Of a stretch of 64,000 nucleotides of DNA, positions 1-9,901 are shown piece after piece. Origin of the DNA: Chlorops oryzae (taxonomy: Eukaryota; Arthropoda; Insecta; Diptera; Chloropidae); assembly GCA_020466095.1 (NCBI GenBank), contig CM035808.1, positions 71,592,398-71,656,397 of the forward strand. The letters are read 5' to 3'. Position 1 is the first letter of the stretch. Every line of letters starts with the position of its first letter. Under the pieces are notes generated by a model. It was not told the DNA's origin, searched no databases, and saw nothing but the letters and a program-made list of their open reading frames with translations. A program made the translations under genes and the position numbers.

Positions 1-583
1 GGGAGGAAGAGCAGCTAATGCTGGCCCTTGCTGGCTCGGCAGGAAGTTCGGAACTTCTTGATGAGTTTTCCGCTTGGGTTGGTCTTTTTTTTTTATTGTC
101 ATGTAGATTGGGCATCCACGATAACTCGCTTTGTGGTTACCACCACAGTTGCTGCATTTTCTTACATCAGGGTTGTCTTGATCAACTTGACAAGAGTTCG
201 AAGAATGCCGATCTCCACATGTAGCGCACACGGGGTGCAATGTGCAATAGTTTTGCGTGTGACCAAATTCTTGGCAATTAGAGCATTGAACCGGCCCTTT
301 CCGCTTATGAGGCTCTTCGACCGTAATTTTGCAGTGTTGCAAAAATTGCAGATTGTATATTGGGTGGACCTCGTTCTTTTTTAGTTTTTGGGAGTTGGCT
401 GAAGGATCAAGCTCAATGCGATATAGGGGTTGCGGAATATTTTGTTTGTTTTTAATATTAAAAACGGTTTTCGTTAGAAAACCTGCAGCTTGCAGAGCGC
501 CTTTGATCTCTGCTGGGTCAACTGAGGGCTCGATGCCTTTTATTACTACCACTAAACCTTTGCTTGCTTTAAGCTGGTAGGTA
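1..583 (-). pseudogene. Jockey-type LINE ORF1 fragment, duplicate of 5117-5699
   Basis: The minus strand encodes the middle and zinc-knuckle part of the LINE ORF1 protein found complete at 4829-6457. By eye it matches 5117-5699 base for base, including a run of ten T, at a constant offset of 5116. It lacks a start codon and runs off the left edge of the window. At about 580 the match ends in a short GGTAGGT overlap with the satellite that follows. The identity implies a very recent duplication, gene conversion or an assembly effect. It is not expected to be expressed on its own. Confidence 0.9.
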
Positions 584-784
584 GGTCGGCTGAATTGTGC
601 ATATATATACACCATTGGCGTGCCCGCCTTATTGTTAATTGTTATTTTTTGACCATCTGAATATTTATTTTTGAATTATTATTTGGGCTTTTTGGTCTCT
701 CATTTTTCGCTTATAGTGAAAAATGTAATTTTTGGCAATTGAAAAAATTTATTTTTCATAAATTGCCGAGAAGTGTGGAAAGCC

Positions 785-831
785 GATACGACCGGTTTCG
801 AACCTAGCTTACAGGTTCATCATCAGGTATC
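785..831 (-). ncRNA. Hammerhead-like motif, inverted copy
   Basis: Reverse-complement copy of the motif in the inverted half of the array. TCATCAG at 820-826 is the core on the minus strand, flanked by GATAC and GTATC at 785-789 and 827-831. Confidence 0.55.
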
Positions 832-1236
832 TTTAACCAACACCTTAGCCACTCTGACCACCTCAGCGATGTGAGGTAGGTCGGCTGAATTGTGCATATA
901 TATACACCATTGGCGTGCCCGCCTTATTGTTAATTGTTATTTTTTGACCATCTGAATATTTATTTTTGAATTATTATTTGGGCTTTTTGGTCTCTCATTT
1001 TTCGCTTATAGTGAAAAATGTAATTTTTGGCAATTGAAAAAATTTTTTTTTTTTCACTATAAGCGAAAAATGAGAGACCAAAAAGCCCAAATAATAATTC
1101 AAAAATAAATATTCAGATGGTCAAAAAATAACAATTAACAATAAGGCGGGCACGCCAATGGTGTATATATATGCACAATTCAGCCGACCTACCTCACATC
1201 GCTGAGGTGGTCAGAGTGGCTAAGGTGTTGGTTAAA

Positions 1237-1283
1237 GATACCTGATGATGAACCTGTAAGCTAGGTTCGAAACCGGTCGTATC
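1237..1283 (+). ncRNA. Hammerhead-ribozyme-like motif in satellite unit
   Basis: The hammerhead core is visible in order: GATAC (1237-1241), CTGATGA (1242-1248), a hairpin GAACCT/AGGTTC (1250-1255 with 1263-1268), GAAAC (1269-1273), GGTC (1275-1278) and GTATC (1279-1283). GATAC and GTATC pair perfectly as stem I, the hairpin is stem II, and stem III would be a minimal two-pair AC/GT stem, giving a type I fold with cleavage after C1278. One T (1249) is unpaired between the core and stem II, which departs from the consensus. Short stem III is known in hammerheads of Penelope-like elements and satellites, which often act as dimers. Activity is untested. The segment also resembles a tRNA B box (GGTTCGAAACC). 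Confidence 0.55.
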
Positions 1284-1531
1284 GGCTTTCCACACTTCTC
1301 GGCAATTTATGAAAAATAAATTTTTTCAATTGCCAAAAATTACATTTTTCACTATAAGCGAAAAATGAGAGACCAAAAAGCCCAAATAATAATTCAAAAA
1401 TAAATATTCAGATGGTCAAAAAATAACAATTAACAATAAGGCGGGCACGCCAATGGTGTATATATATGCACAATTCAGCCGACCTACCTCACATCGCTGA
1501 GGTGGTCAGAGTGGCTAAGGTGTTGGTTAAA

Positions 1532-1578
1532 GATACCTGATGATGAACCTGTAAGCTAGGTTCGAAACCGGTCGTATC
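1532..1578 (+). ncRNA. Hammerhead-like motif, second plus-strand copy
   Basis: Same stem I, CTGATGA core (from 1537), stem II hairpin, GAAAC and GGTC order as the motif at 1237, exactly 295 bp downstream. The tandem spacing is what a dimeric or multimeric self-cleaving transcript would need. Confidence 0.55.
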
Positions 1579-1826
1579 GGCTTTCCACACTTCTCGGCAA
1601 TTTATGAAAAATAAATTTTTTCAATTGCCAAAAATTACATTTTTCACTATAAGCGAAAAATGAGAGACCAAAAAGCCCAAATAATAATTCAAAAATAAAT
1701 ATTCAGATGGTCAAAAAATAACAATTAACAATAAGGCGGGCACGCCAATGGTGTATATATATGCACAATTCAGCCGACCTACCTCACATCGCTGAGGTGG
1801 TCAGAGTGGCTAAGGTGTTGGTTAAA

Positions 1827-1873
1827 GATACCTGATGATGAACCTGTAAGCTAGGTTCGAAACCGGTCGTATC
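1827..1873 (+). ncRNA. Hammerhead-like motif, third plus-strand copy
   Basis: Same motif again, with CTGATGA from 1832, 295 bp after the previous copy. All stem-forming bases are unchanged. Confidence 0.55.
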
Positions 1874-2020
1874 GGCTTTCCACACTTCTCGGCAATTTAT
1901 GAAAAATAAATTTTTTCAATTGCCAAAAATTACATTTTTCACTATAAGCGAAAAATGAGAGACCAAAAAGCCCAAATAATAATTCAAAAATAAATATTCA
2001 GATGGTCAAAAAATAACAAT

Positions 2021-2021
<1 letters not shown>

Positions 2022-2065
<44 letters not shown>

Positions 2066-2090
2066 ATATATATATGTATTTATATTATTT
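2022..2090. repeat. TA microsatellite
   Basis: A nearly pure run of TA dinucleotides sits between the satellite array and the 3' end of the minus-strand LINE. It may have grown from the AT-rich tail of that LINE. No clean poly(A) tail or target duplication is visible here. Confidence 0.9.
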
Positions 2091-2176
2091 GGCCTCCGGT
2101 CCAAGCCAACGCATGGATTAGGCTGCCTTTAGTGTGTTGAATTGCTCCAAGGCTGTTACAGAGGGTAATAGGAGAA

Positions 2177-4342
2177 TTAGTGCTGATAGAGAGAAGGCAG
2201 GTCACGCCTCTTGAGCCGTGTGTAGCTGTTTGTTAATAACAAATTTCTGGCTAATGAGTTCGGATGTTGGGACAACCGAGTGCTATATTTGCGACTTAAT
2301 GAAATAAGTTCGTTTTTGACCAACGGGATACAAAGGTCCTTGTGTATGTTTTCGTTCTTAATGAACCATGGAGCACCAGTGATAGTCCGAAGGATTTTAG
2401 ACTGTGAGCGTTGTATAATGTCTGTTATAGAGTTACTCGCTTTTCCCCAGAGCTGGGAGCCATAAGTCCATATAGGCTTAAGTGTTGCGTTATAAAGAAG
2501 CACTTTGTGTTCGAGCCGCAATCTTGACTTACTGTTGAGTAGCCAGTGCAGTTTTTGGGCGCTCAGCTTCATTTGGGTGCGTTTTGCCTCAATATGCTTG
2601 CGCCATGTGAGTCGGCGATCTAAGTGAATGCCTAGATATCTCACTTCATTGGCCTGTGGAACTCGTGTGCTATTAAGCATAATTGGAGGGCATGTCTCGC
2701 GACGCAGCGTGAAAGTTATGTGGGTGCATTTGCTTTCATTTACTTTTATTCTCCAGTTCGCAAGCCAGTCTTCAACAATATGAAGATGATTATTAAGAAC
2801 TCGAGAGGCGACCGCAGGGTCGCTGTGTGCATACAAAATTGCTGTGTCATCTGCAAATGTAGATGTGAATAGCTCTGGGGAAACAGGCAGGTCAGCCGTG
2901 TATATCAAATATAACAATGGCCCGAGGATGCTGCCTTGAGGTACGCCTGCTGAGATGTGGAACTCATTCGTCGTGTGAGTTCCATATCTAATTTTGAACT
3001 TCCTTTCAGAGAGGTACGATTGTAGGACTTTGTGGGTATTATTGGGTAGTGTTTGTTTTATTTTAAACACTAAACCAGAATGCCAAACCTTGTCAAAGGC
3101 TTGTGAAATATCCAGAAATATGGCAGAGCAGTATTTCTTTTTTTCAAACGCGTTTCTGATTTCGGTAGTAACTCTGTTTACTTGTTCAATAGTACCATGG
3201 CTTTTTCGAAAACCAAACTGGTGCTCGGGGATTACTCTGGAGCTTTGCAAGGACGGTAAAATTTTTGCCAAGAGACATTTTTCAAAAACTTTTGAGAACA
3301 CAGGCAGTAGACTAATTGGCCTATATGATGATGGCAATGAGGGATCTTTTCCTGGCTTAGGGATCATGATGATGTTTGAAATTTTCCAGGCTCGAGGGTA
3401 AAATCCTATTCTTAATATAGCATTAAATATTAAGAGGATTAGTCTTGTGGCTGCGGCCGGGAGTTGTTGTATCATCTGTGGCGTAATAAGATCAAAGCCT
3501 GCTGCCTTTTTTGGGTTTAGCTCTTTAATGATAGTTTGAACGTCTTTATGCTGAAATGAACGTATATTTTCGTTTAGACGTGGGTGAGTTTGTGGTAAAC
3601 GGTAAGGGTTGGTAGGTGGATTAGGCTTAAAAACGTTTTCTAGGTACTTAGCAAAAAGATGAGCTTTTTCTTCATCCTTTCTAGCCCAACTTCCAGTGTT
3701 GGTACGCAGGGGTGATACGTTTATTTTGGGTGCCTTCATCTTTTTGTTTGTTTTCCATAGAGAGTAATTAGTTTCGGCTGTTGGGCTCAATTTTCGTGTG
3801 AAGTTTTCTAAATTAGTTCTCAGATCATTATCAAGAGCTTCTCTTAGGCGCTTAGTTGCTTGTGTTAAGTTGTACTTTGCGGAGGGTGATCGTTGACGCT
3901 GCCATTCTCTTCGTAGGCGTCTTTTTTCTCGAACAAGGGTTTCGATCTCGCTTGGTATTATTGGGTTTCTGATTGATTTTGGGGTAGCGTGAACTGCGGC
4001 CGATATTATGATATCGTTTAGTTCTGTTATGGCTTCCTCAATATCACTTTCGCTCCGGAGGATCGTGTTCTCGTTCAAATGAGAGCTAATATATTTTTTA
4101 AACTTGAGCCAGTCGGTTTTCTTTGTTATAATTCTCCCGGGTTTTTCAGTGAGTGTGGGCACGCCCATCATTGTTATTATAATAGGGGAATGATCGGATG
4201 ACAGATCGAAGCTGGGTGCAGCATGTATTTCGCTACGATCAAAGTTTTTGCTGACTGCAAAATCAATGAGGTCGGGTTTTTTTTTGCAAGTCGAAAGGTC
4301 GGTAAGTGGGTTGACCTGTTGAAATACAGTCAAAATTTTCAC
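2177..4342 (-). pseudogene. LINE ORF2 3' part, reverse transcriptase
   Basis: A 721-residue open frame carrying the end of the endonuclease (SDHSPI near residue 50) and a complete non-LTR reverse transcriptase. RT motifs include KKAAGFDLITP, YRPISLLPVFSKVFE, QFGFRKSHGT, FLDISQAFDKVW, AGVPQGSILGPLLY and the catalytic FADD (FADDTAIL). The C-terminal part is the usual Jockey region (WTYGSQLWG). No RNase H follows. The frame itself has no stops, so only the single frameshift at about 4270 separates it from the ORF2 start. The listed Met is not the true start, since the protein should begin at 4832. Confidence 0.88.
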
Positions 4343-4832
4343 GACTATTTATTATAAGTGCATATAATTGTCGCCCTTTGGGGTTAATTAATCTAGAGCC
4401 CCAGTGTGGGTGCTTAGCATTATAATCCCCAGCTGCTATGAATTTGTTGCCAAGCTTTTGGAAGTACTCTAAAAATTGTGTACCAGTAACAGAAAATCTC
4501 GGTGGGCAGTAAACTGCACTTAGAGCGATAATGCTGTTACCATAATGCAATGAGATAGAGGTTGCTTGTAAGTAATTTTGGAAAAATGCATCCATTAAAC
4601 TGTGTTTTATTCGAGTTTTGATCAAAACACCGGTGCCGCCGTGTGCCTTTCCATCTGGGTGATGAGTGCCATAAAACGTATAATTTTTAATAGTAAAATT
4701 ATATTTGCTTGTAAGGTGGGTTTCACTGACGAGCATTACGTCAATTGAATGTAATTCAAGAAATGTTTGAATTTCAAGCTTGTGTTGTCGAATGCCGTTA
4801 GCATTCCAATGACAAATTTTTAAGACACTCAT
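4263..4832 (-). pseudogene. LINE ORF2 5' part, AP-like endonuclease
   Basis: Starts with MSVLKICHWNANG, the opening of the apurinic-type endonuclease that nicks target DNA. Visible motifs are the N of WNANG, SETHLTS (metal-binding Glu) and AGDYNAKHPHWGS. The frame closes after 189 residues because of a length change in an A9 tract near 4270-4285. The remaining endonuclease motif SDHSPIIIT is found in the next, overlapping frame (2177-4342). One base of slippage or sequencing error would account for the break. The ATG overlaps the ORF1 stop. Confidence 0.85.
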
Positions 4833-6457
4833 TTCTTTGCAATTAGAATTTGCATGAGTTGGCTTTGAGCCCGCATCATCTCTAGCAGCATTGATTGCAC
4901 AGTTGAAGTGAACTGCATCATGCAGTTAGTCAAATTTGAGATCATTGATTCCAAATTTGATATGGCACCTTGAGGGTGTACCGCAGTGTTCGACCTGACA
5001 GCGTCAGCGTACGAAATAGTCATAGGAGTACGACCAGGATGTGCTGCTGTCGCAAGAGATGCTTGAGGTTGGGTCGCAGTGTTAGACTTTACTGCGTCAG
5101 CATATGAAAATGCTGTGGGAGGAAGAGCAGCTAATGCTGGCCCTTGCTGGCTCGGCAGGAAGTTCGGAACTTCTTGATGAGTTTTCCGCTTGGGTTGGTC
5201 TTTTTTTTTTATTGTCATGTAGATTGGGCATCCACGATAACTCGCTTTGTGGTTACCACCACAGTTGCTGCATTTTCTTACATCAGGGTTGTCTTGATCA
5301 ACTTGACAAGAGTTCGAAGAATGCCGATCTCCACATGTAGCGCACACGGGGTGCAATGTGCAATAGTTTTGCGTGTGACCAAATTCTTGGCAATTAGAGC
5401 ATTGAACCGGCCCTTTCCGCTTATGAGGCTCTTCGACCGTAATTTTGCAGTGTTGCAAAAATTGCAGATTGTATATTGGGTGGACCTCGTTCTTTTTTAG
5501 TTTTTGGGAGTTGGCTGAAGGATCAAGCTCAATGCGATATAGGGGTTGCGGAATATTTTGTTTGTTTTTAATATTAAAAACGGTTTTCGTTAGAAAACCT
5601 GCAGCTTGCAGAGCGCCTTTGATCTCTGCTGGGTCAACTGAGGGCTCGATGCCTTTTATTACTACCACTAAACCTTTGCTTGCTTTAAGCTGGTAGGTAT
5701 AGTAGCTTTTTTTGAGTGCATCAAAGTGATTCACCAGGGTACGATAGTGGGTTTCCGTATAAATTTGTATTTTAGTTTCTTTCACGTTACCCCTTTTAAT
5801 GGAAACAACGTGAAAGTTGCTACTGCCAATGGAACGAGCGATAGTTGCTACCAGAGCGTTGGAACATTCCTCACGCAAGTAGATTGGGGGAGGCTTAATT
5901 TTTTTGATGGGGTTTTGTGTAGATGATTCATTATCATCTTTGCTAGCAAGCAGCGCAAATCTATTTTGGCTTGGGCTAGTAGCAGTACTCGTTGATGCAT
6001 TGGGTTTCAATACTTTTAGAGGCTTCTGTCCTTGCATTTTTTGGGGACTCAATTTCCGCTTAATGTTCACGTAGCGATCCATGCCTGTCTGCACTGCCGA
6101 CCCCTTTTGCTTTTCGTGGACGCCAACGTTTTTTGCTATAGCGGCAGCGGCGCTAGCATTCACTTGAGCAGAGCGCATGGCTTCGTTTTGTCTGCTGTAT
6201 TCTTCTTTTGACTTAGTGTTTGTCAGTATGTCGGTTGTTTCTTCGTTTTGCAGTGATGCTGTTGTTGTTGAAGAAGTGAGGCTCGCAATAAGAGCAGAAA
6301 CCGTTGACGTTGTAGCTGTGTACTTAGGACTAGCAAAAGTATTAGTTGGCGTACTTACTGCGATCGAGCAGGGAGTATTGGAGCTTGTAGGCAGAAGGGG
6401 TAGTGCATTTACTGCATTTGTTTGCTGCGGTGTGCGGGAAAGCTTGCCTGAAGTCAC
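4829..6457 (-). CDS. LINE ORF1, gag-like nucleic-acid-binding protein
   Basis: A 542-residue intact reading frame. The N-terminal third is low-complexity and rich in Thr, Ser and Ala. The middle (about residues 190-350) is the conserved Jockey-type gag region. It is followed by zinc knuckles of CxxCxxxGHxxxxC type (CSNCQEFGHTQNYC, then CATCGDRHSSNSC and CSNCGGNHKASYRGC). The C-terminal part has two copies of a SYADAV-type repeat. In this family ORF1 packages the element RNA into a ribonucleoprotein. The frame ends at TGA 4829-4831, overlapping the ORF2 ATG by ATGA, a layout that fits translation reinitiation. A partial identical copy lies at 1-583. Confidence 0.9.
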   Translation of the reverse strand: MTSGKLSRTPQQTNAVNALPLLPTSSNTPCSIAVSTPTNTFASPKYTATTSTVSALIASLTSSTTTASLQNEETTDILTNTKSKEEYSRQNEAMRSAQVNASAAAAIAKNVGVHEKQKGSAVQTGMDRYVNIKRKLSPQKMQGQKPLKVLKPNASTSTATSPSQNRFALLASKDDNESSTQNPIKKIKPPPIYLREECSNALVATIARSIGSSNFHVVSIKRGNVKETKIQIYTETHYRTLVNHFDALKKSYYTYQLKASKGLVVVIKGIEPSVDPAEIKGALQAAGFLTKTVFNIKNKQNIPQPLYRIELDPSANSQKLKKNEVHPIYNLQFLQHCKITVEEPHKRKGPVQCSNCQEFGHTQNYCTLHPVCATCGDRHSSNSCQVDQDNPDVRKCSNCGGNHKASYRGCPIYMTIKKKDQPKRKTHQEVPNFLPSQQGPALAALPPTAFSYADAVKSNTATQPQASLATAAHPGRTPMTISYADAVRSNTAVHPQGAISNLESMISNLTNCMMQFTSTVQSMLLEMMRAQSQLMQILIAKK

Positions 6458-6737
6458 CGAGTGAAGGTTTAGCAGAGCATTTTGTTGTTGGAACGATTCC
6501 GTAACACTGTGCGAGCGACGTCGGCCGCACGGCGGCGAACGTTGAACACTTATTTATTTTCTTCTTTCTTTTTTTTTTTTTTTGTTTTTTTTTTCACATG
6601 CACTTTTCGCGCACTAGAAGAGTCGCTGTCTCTAATTTTTTATTTGATTTTTGTATTTATTTTTATTATTATTAATTTAATTTTGATTTAATTTTTTTTA
6701 TTTAATAATGTTTAATTTTGTGTTTGTTTTGTGTTAT

Positions 6738-6738
<1 letters not shown>

Positions 6739-6780
<42 letters not shown>
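6739..6780 (-). repeat. Poly(A) tail of the LOA-like LINE
   Basis: An uninterrupted run of about 42 T on the plus strand (A on the minus strand), at the 3' end of the minus-strand LOA-like element. It marks that element's 3' terminus and its retrotransposition by target-primed reverse transcription. The uncorrupted length suggests the run has kept expanding or is not very old. Confidence 0.85.
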
Positions 6781-6783
<3 letters not shown>

Positions 6784-6829
6784 AAAACTGCGGATAAAAA
6801 CGCGTCCGACTGAATCGAGCGCTTGAGCC

Positions 6830-7459
6830 GAACTCATGAAGATGTTAATATTCCTGCCAAATATTTCATTACACATGAGCAACCAGGCGGCATGATTGAT
6901 TGCCATGACCTCTGCCTGTAAGACGCTGCAGTGGTCAGGTAGGCGGAGGGCAAGCTTAACCCGGTAGCGCCTGAATTGAAAAAAATAAATATTAAAAATA
7001 AAATAAAATATGAACCGGTTTTGAAGTTTTGATGACAAAACACGAACTTTTTTAGTGATGCCATATGGCATCGCTAGGCGCTACCGGGTTAATGTTTAAG
7101 CTGCTGGAGTATATACCGCATCCAACCCTAGAGTTGAGTTTGGAGCCGTCGGTATATATTTGGATTGAGTCCCGGCTGATATCGATACCATCGCACCACT
7201 CCGCCCTGCTTGGTACGAATGTTTTGAACCTTCGTTCGAAGCAGAGCGAGGGGTTGCGGTAGTCGATATTAGTTGGGGTAAGGAAATCTTTTGTCAAGAT
7301 TTGAGAATGACCGATGTCGGTTCTTGGCCAGCGACAGACGGTATTTAATCGCGCGGCGGCGATCTTTGCCTGTTGCTTTATTAGGAGTGATGTTGGAATC
7401 CAACATAGAAGCGTAAATAGTGCCTTCGTTGGAGTAGTCCTTAGCGCCCTTGTTATCAA
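6830..7459 (-). pseudogene. LOA-like LINE ORF2, RNase H region, interrupted
   Basis: The upstream half (about 7093-7459) ends in the RNase H opening IQIYTDGSKLNSRVGCGIY. The downstream half (about 6830-6955) carries LPDHCSVLQAEVMAINHAAW with the catalytic Glu. The two halves are separated exactly by the 129-bp MITE at 6960-7088, whose excision at TTAA would restore continuity. Further stops exist elsewhere in ORF2, so the MITE did not by itself kill the element. Confidence 0.82.
6960..7088. mobile_element. 129-bp piggyBac-type MITE
   Basis: TTAA target duplications lie at 6956-6959 and 7089-7092. The terminal inverted repeats are CCCGGTAGCGCCT (6960-6972) and its reverse complement ending at 7088. 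TTAA duplication plus CCC-starting ends are the hallmark of piggyBac transposons. The 129-bp interior is AT-rich and non-coding, so the element needs a transposase from elsewhere. Confidence 0.85.
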
Positions 7460-8624
7460 TAGAGCGGACTGTCTCCTGACTTTGTCCAGGGATAGCAGAT
7501 AAGAAGCTTTCTCTGCTACTGGCCACCAACAAGTTGAGAATAGGTTCCACTACTGCCTGGTAAATCCATAATATTGACTTGGGGGACAACCCCCATCTTG
7601 CACCTATTGCTATCCTACAGCAGTATAGGGCGCATAACGCTTTCTTTGCTCTTTCCGTGGTGTTCTCTTTCCATAGAAGTTTGCAGTCAAGTGTAAGCCC
7701 CAAGTATTTGACTTGGCTGCTTAGTCTTAAAGTAACCCCATTTAGTCTTGGTAGGTTAAAGGAAGGAAACTTGTATCTCCTTGTGAAGAGTACTAGTTCA
7801 GTTTTTCTGGGATTAATCCCCAGGCCACACTCTCCACTCTAGTGGCAGAGTGTCTTAAGATGCTGGGACATCAGATTTGATATGATGTCCAGATGTTTGC
7901 CAGAGACGGATATGACAATGTCATCTGCATACGCTGTGACATCGCATCCGATGGAATCGAGTTCCATTAGCAGAGAATTTACAACTAGGTTCCAGAGAAG
8001 TGGGGAGAGGACTCCTCCTTGGGGCGTTCCTCTTACCACTTTCCTGCTAACCTGTGTATTTCCCAAAGATGTAGTAATCTTTCTATCGATTAACAGGCTG
8101 TTCACTAAGCTACTAATATTGTCATCGACCCCTAAATGGGATAGTGCTGATACAATAGCTTGAGAGCAGACATTGTTGAAAGCCCCCTCTATATCAAGGA
8201 ACGCGGCTAGCGTGTACTCCTTGTAATAGAGGAATTTCTAAATTTTTTGTGTCAAATTGTGTAGGGCTGTCTCAACCGACTTGCCTTTATTGTAGGCGTG
8301 CTGTGAGCCCGATAGTCTGTCAATACCAATGGTATCTTTAATAAAATGGGCCAGAATCCTCTCGAACGTTTTGAAAAGAAAGGAGGATAGGCTTATGGGA
8401 CGGTAGTCCTTTGGTTTTGTGAGGCTTGCTTTTCCCGCCTTGGGGATGAAGACGACCCGATATTCCCGCCAGTTGGCCGGAATATAGGAGAGCCTCAAGC
8501 AAGCGTCATAAATTTCCGTAAGCCATGGGATCGCCCACGCAAACGAGCGCTGCAGGTCAGCTGGTACGATTCCGTCTGGGCCGGGGGATTTATATGGTGC
8601 GAAGGATTTTATTGCCCATTGCAC
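7269..8624 (-). pseudogene. LOA-like LINE ORF2, reverse transcriptase region
   Basis: Three frame pieces form one RT: 8238-8624 (PYKSPGPDGIVPADLQ, YRPISLSSFLFKTFERIL, GSQHAYNKGKSVETAL), 7839-8105 (RGTPQGGVLSPLLWNLV and the catalytic YADD in AYADDIVI) and 7269-7703 (thumb region, GLTLDCKLLWKENTTERAKKA). The pieces are in order, separated by frameshifts at about 8110-8237 and 7704-7838. Confidence 0.85.
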
Positions 8625-8805
8625 TTGATTGGTTCTTAACTTCCATCTTAGGGAATGATAAGAGGTCGCAGGAGTGAGAAGAGATCCGCTATCGGTTTCT
8701 GAATAGCTTCCTGGAAAATGAGCGTCCAGAAGGATTTCGAGCGTTTCTGAGGGAGTATAGGTCCAAGTCCCATCCTCCCTTTGAATTCCTCCTGGATGCC
8801 TTGGC

Positions 8806-9901
8806 TTAGGAGCTTAGGATTTTGCGTAGTCGGTTCGTTTCGGAGATACCTTCCATTCCGTCACAGAAGGACCTCCATGACGATCGCTTCGCTTTCCTTA
8901 CTACATATTTGAAGATGTGGACGCTCTCCTTATAGGGTTGCCAATCCGATGATACTTTGGCTTCGTTGAAGCACTTCCTGCAATTTTTCCTTAGGTTTGC
9001 AATATCTGCATTCCACCAAGGAGGTTTGGATTTACCCCGAAATTTCGTTGGGTTGCATGCAAATTTAGCTGCGGCCGAGTAGGCCGTTGTGAAGGTGCTA
9101 ACCGCTCCGTCCAAGCTTTGTATGTCTTGGATAGGTGGAGGCACCGTTTCAAGTTTGGCTTCTAAGAAGTTGTGAAACTTCTCCCAATTGGTGTGTTTCC
9201 TATTTATAAACGTTGTTGGAGCTTTAAGGTCCAGTCCCGCAATAAGAAAGGTAATGTATATATGGTCCGACAGTGAGCAGTCTGTAGAGACTTTCCACTG
9301 CCGAACGAGCCTGGACGACCTCTCACTAATAAGTGTGAGATCAATGACTTCGCATCGATTACTGGTCACAAATGTAGGTTCTACACCTACGTTGACAAAA
9401 GTGAGCCTATTGCCTAGAATAAAATCAAGCAGTGACTCACCTCTTTCGTTTGTGTCGGTGCTGCCCCACAGCTGGTGACGTGAGTTGGCATCCGCTCATA
9501 TGAGAATGGTGATGTGTGTGATGCTTCCCATATGCTTCAGTCGTAAGGGTCCTTACTAGGCTGCTGGGTGGGCTCGGCCCGTGATCGTGCGCCATATAAC
9601 GTGACGCTATCCACACTGGTGAGCCCCTTATACCGACCGCTATGCATGCGTTGTCGCTGTCGCAGAACCTGCTGAGGACGATACTGTTAATGGTTTTCTT
9701 AATTAGGATACATGCCCGTATTTTACCTGTATCAGGTGATATCAGGGTATACCCTGAAAGGTTTAATCCACGAACCCGCTCCTGGTAGATCCAAGGTTCT
9801 TGGATTAAGCAAATGTCCTCCCCTGTTTCGTTCAGGCGGAGGAGTAGGGCTGCCGATGCTGCTTTGGAATGGTTAAGGTTAATTTGCACCACCTTCACCA
9901 T
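8806..9901 (-). pseudogene. LOA-like LINE ORF2, endonuclease region
   Basis: Starts at ATG 9899-9901. The first part (to 9437) has VVQINLNHSKAA, IQEPWIYQ (metal-binding Glu), and a frame that drifts out near 9570. The second part (8806-9369) resumes with the late endonuclease motif LSDHIYITF and WKVSTDCS, then the linker to the RT, including PWWNADIANLRKNCRKCFNEA. Frameshifts lie around 9440-9570 and a stop near 8806. Confidence 0.8.

Larger units (their letters stand above)
584..2021. repeat. 295-bp satellite array with an inverted junction
   Basis: The same roughly 295-bp unit recurs: GCCGACCTACCTCACATC starts near 1183, 1478 and 1773, and its reverse complement recurs with the same period near 586 and 881. 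Units up to about 1040 are in minus orientation and those after about 1050 are in plus orientation, meeting at a poly(T)-flanked palindrome centre. The copies look nearly identical. Each full unit contains a hammerhead-like motif and Pol III A-box and B-box-like sequences, annotated separately. The array ends inside a unit at about 2021, where a TA microsatellite begins. Confidence 0.93.
2091..6738 (-). mobile_element. Jockey-clade LINE, near full length
   Basis: A non-LTR retrotransposon reading right to left: a 5' UTR, an ORF1 (gag-like, zinc knuckles), an ORF2 (endonuclease plus reverse transcriptase) joined by an ATGA stop-start overlap, and a short 3' UTR. There is no RNase H domain, as expected for the Jockey clade. 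ORF2 is split by one frameshift. The exact ends are uncertain: the 5' end falls somewhere between about 6600 and 6738, next to the poly(A) tail of the older LINE to the right, and the 3' end abuts the TA repeat near 2090. Confidence 0.88.

Noticed and set aside
1195..1290. A functional tRNA gene in the satellite unit
   Set aside because: Box-like sequences are present but acceptor and anticodon stems do not close; the hammerhead fold fits the bases better.
584..2021. CRISPR array, given the regular repeats
   Set aside because: The 295-bp units are continuous with no unique spacers, and the DNA is eukaryotic.
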